5,567 bases of DNA from positions 1 to 5,567 of the forward strand of contig MNXK01000009.1 of NCBI GenBank assembly GCA_001872165.1, read 5' to 3'. This document shows positions 5,277 to 5,567 of this stretch, in pieces. A program made the position numbers and the translations under genes. Below the pieces are notes generated by a model. That model saw only the letters and a list, made by a program, of their open reading frames with translations. It had not been told where the DNA came from and searched no databases. How positions within the stretch are numbered: the first letter of the stretch is position 1; each line of letters begins with the position of its first letter. This DNA comes from Anaerolineae bacterium CG2_30_58_95 (lineage in GTDB: Bacteria; Chloroflexota; Anaerolineae; Anaerolineales; Villigracilaceae).

Positions 5277-5567
5277 AAACTTCTGAAAAGGAAAAATCGC
5301 TTTCCCCCGATACCACGCCTGAGGCGGCGCCTTCCCGTTTTCGAGTGCGCTTGGGGTTGAGCGTGACCCTGCTCGGTTTCATCGTTTTTCTAGTGGGGGC
5401 GCGGCCTGAGCTTTTCTTTCTGGATCGCAGCCCCGTGGTCGGTTTCGTCCAGATCGCCGTCTTCCTGGTAGGTTTGGCGTTGATCTTAATGGGTGGGTAC
5501 GTCAGCCTGATGGCTTTCTGGCAGAACGGCGAACGCACGATTGCGGCCGACATTGGACAGCGCCTGG
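5273..5567 (+). CDS. Predicted two-helix membrane protein, N-terminal part (cut by window end)
   Basis: An ATG at 5273 overlaps the dipeptidase stop in the four-base form ATGA, and the frame stays open for 98 codons to the window edge. This overlap suggests translational coupling. Residues 1-26 are polar and charged (starting MKTSEKEKSLSPDTTPEAAP). A hydrophobic segment at about 27-43 and a second at about 55-82 look like membrane helices, separated by a short loop (RPELFFLDRSP). The segment after the second helix (FWQNGERTIAADIGQRL) is amphipathic and probably cytoplasmic. Codon usage resembles the upstream gene. I do not recognise a named family and assign no function. Confidence 0.72.
   Translation, partial: MKTSEKEKSLSPDTTPEAAPSRFRVRLGLSVTLLGFIVFLVGARPELFFLDRSPVVGFVQIAVFLVGLALILMGGYVSLMAFWQNGERTIAADIGQRL

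Overview
The window is high-GC bacterial chromosomal DNA with ordinary, tightly packed genes. The likely source is Chloroflexota, possibly an Anaerolineae relative. This placement is an inference from gene style: a four-domain S1 protein, a ChlI/ChlD-type chelatase subunit and a short membrane protein ending in a zinc ribbon. No rRNA or other phylogenetic marker is present to prove it. I see no mobile element, CRISPR array, tRNA or phage gene.

Layout, left to right. Positions 1-198 (minus) hold the N-terminal third of NadD, the NAD-biosynthesis adenylyltransferase, cut by the window edge. Positions 250-534 (plus) hold a roughly 94-residue membrane protein with a C-terminal four-cysteine zinc ribbon. 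Positions 563-600 hold a strong intrinsic terminator serving the leftward gene that follows. Positions 609-2668 (minus) hold a chelatase AAA+/VWA subunit (ChlD type) split into two reading frames at a run of ten A's. Positions 2669-2810 are a divergent promoter region with two good sigma70-type promoters and a 14-bp inverted repeat that carries the ribosome binding sites of both flanking genes. Positions 2811-4139 (plus) hold ribosomal protein S1. Positions 4146-4173 are a perfect 28-bp palindrome. Positions 4194-5276 (plus) hold an M19-family membrane dipeptidase. From 5273 to the window end (plus) is a new membrane protein, overlapping the dipeptidase stop by 4 nt.

The most interesting item is the chelatase gene. 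The upstream frame encodes a complete ChlI-like AAA+ ATPase of 366 residues ending in QKKKS. The downstream frame encodes the conserved ChlD linker and VWA domain but has no ATG, GTG or TTG start before that conserved linker. The two frames join exactly if the ribosome slips back one base on A_AAA_AAG, the same heptamer used by E. coli dnaX, or if RNA polymerase adds one A in the A10 run. Either event gives the same 686-residue fusion. One gene could therefore supply both the small (ATPase-only) and medium (ATPase plus VWA) subunits of a cobalt or magnesium chelatase. Programmed frameshifting in chlD genes has been described before, so this looks like a new instance of a known but uncommon mechanism. 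A miscounted homopolymer in the assembly must still be excluded. The large CobN/BchH-type subunit is not in the window.

The rightward genes (rpsA, dipeptidase, membrane protein) probably form one transcription unit driven from the promoter at 2744-2772, with the palindrome after rpsA as a possible attenuator or RNA-processing hairpin.
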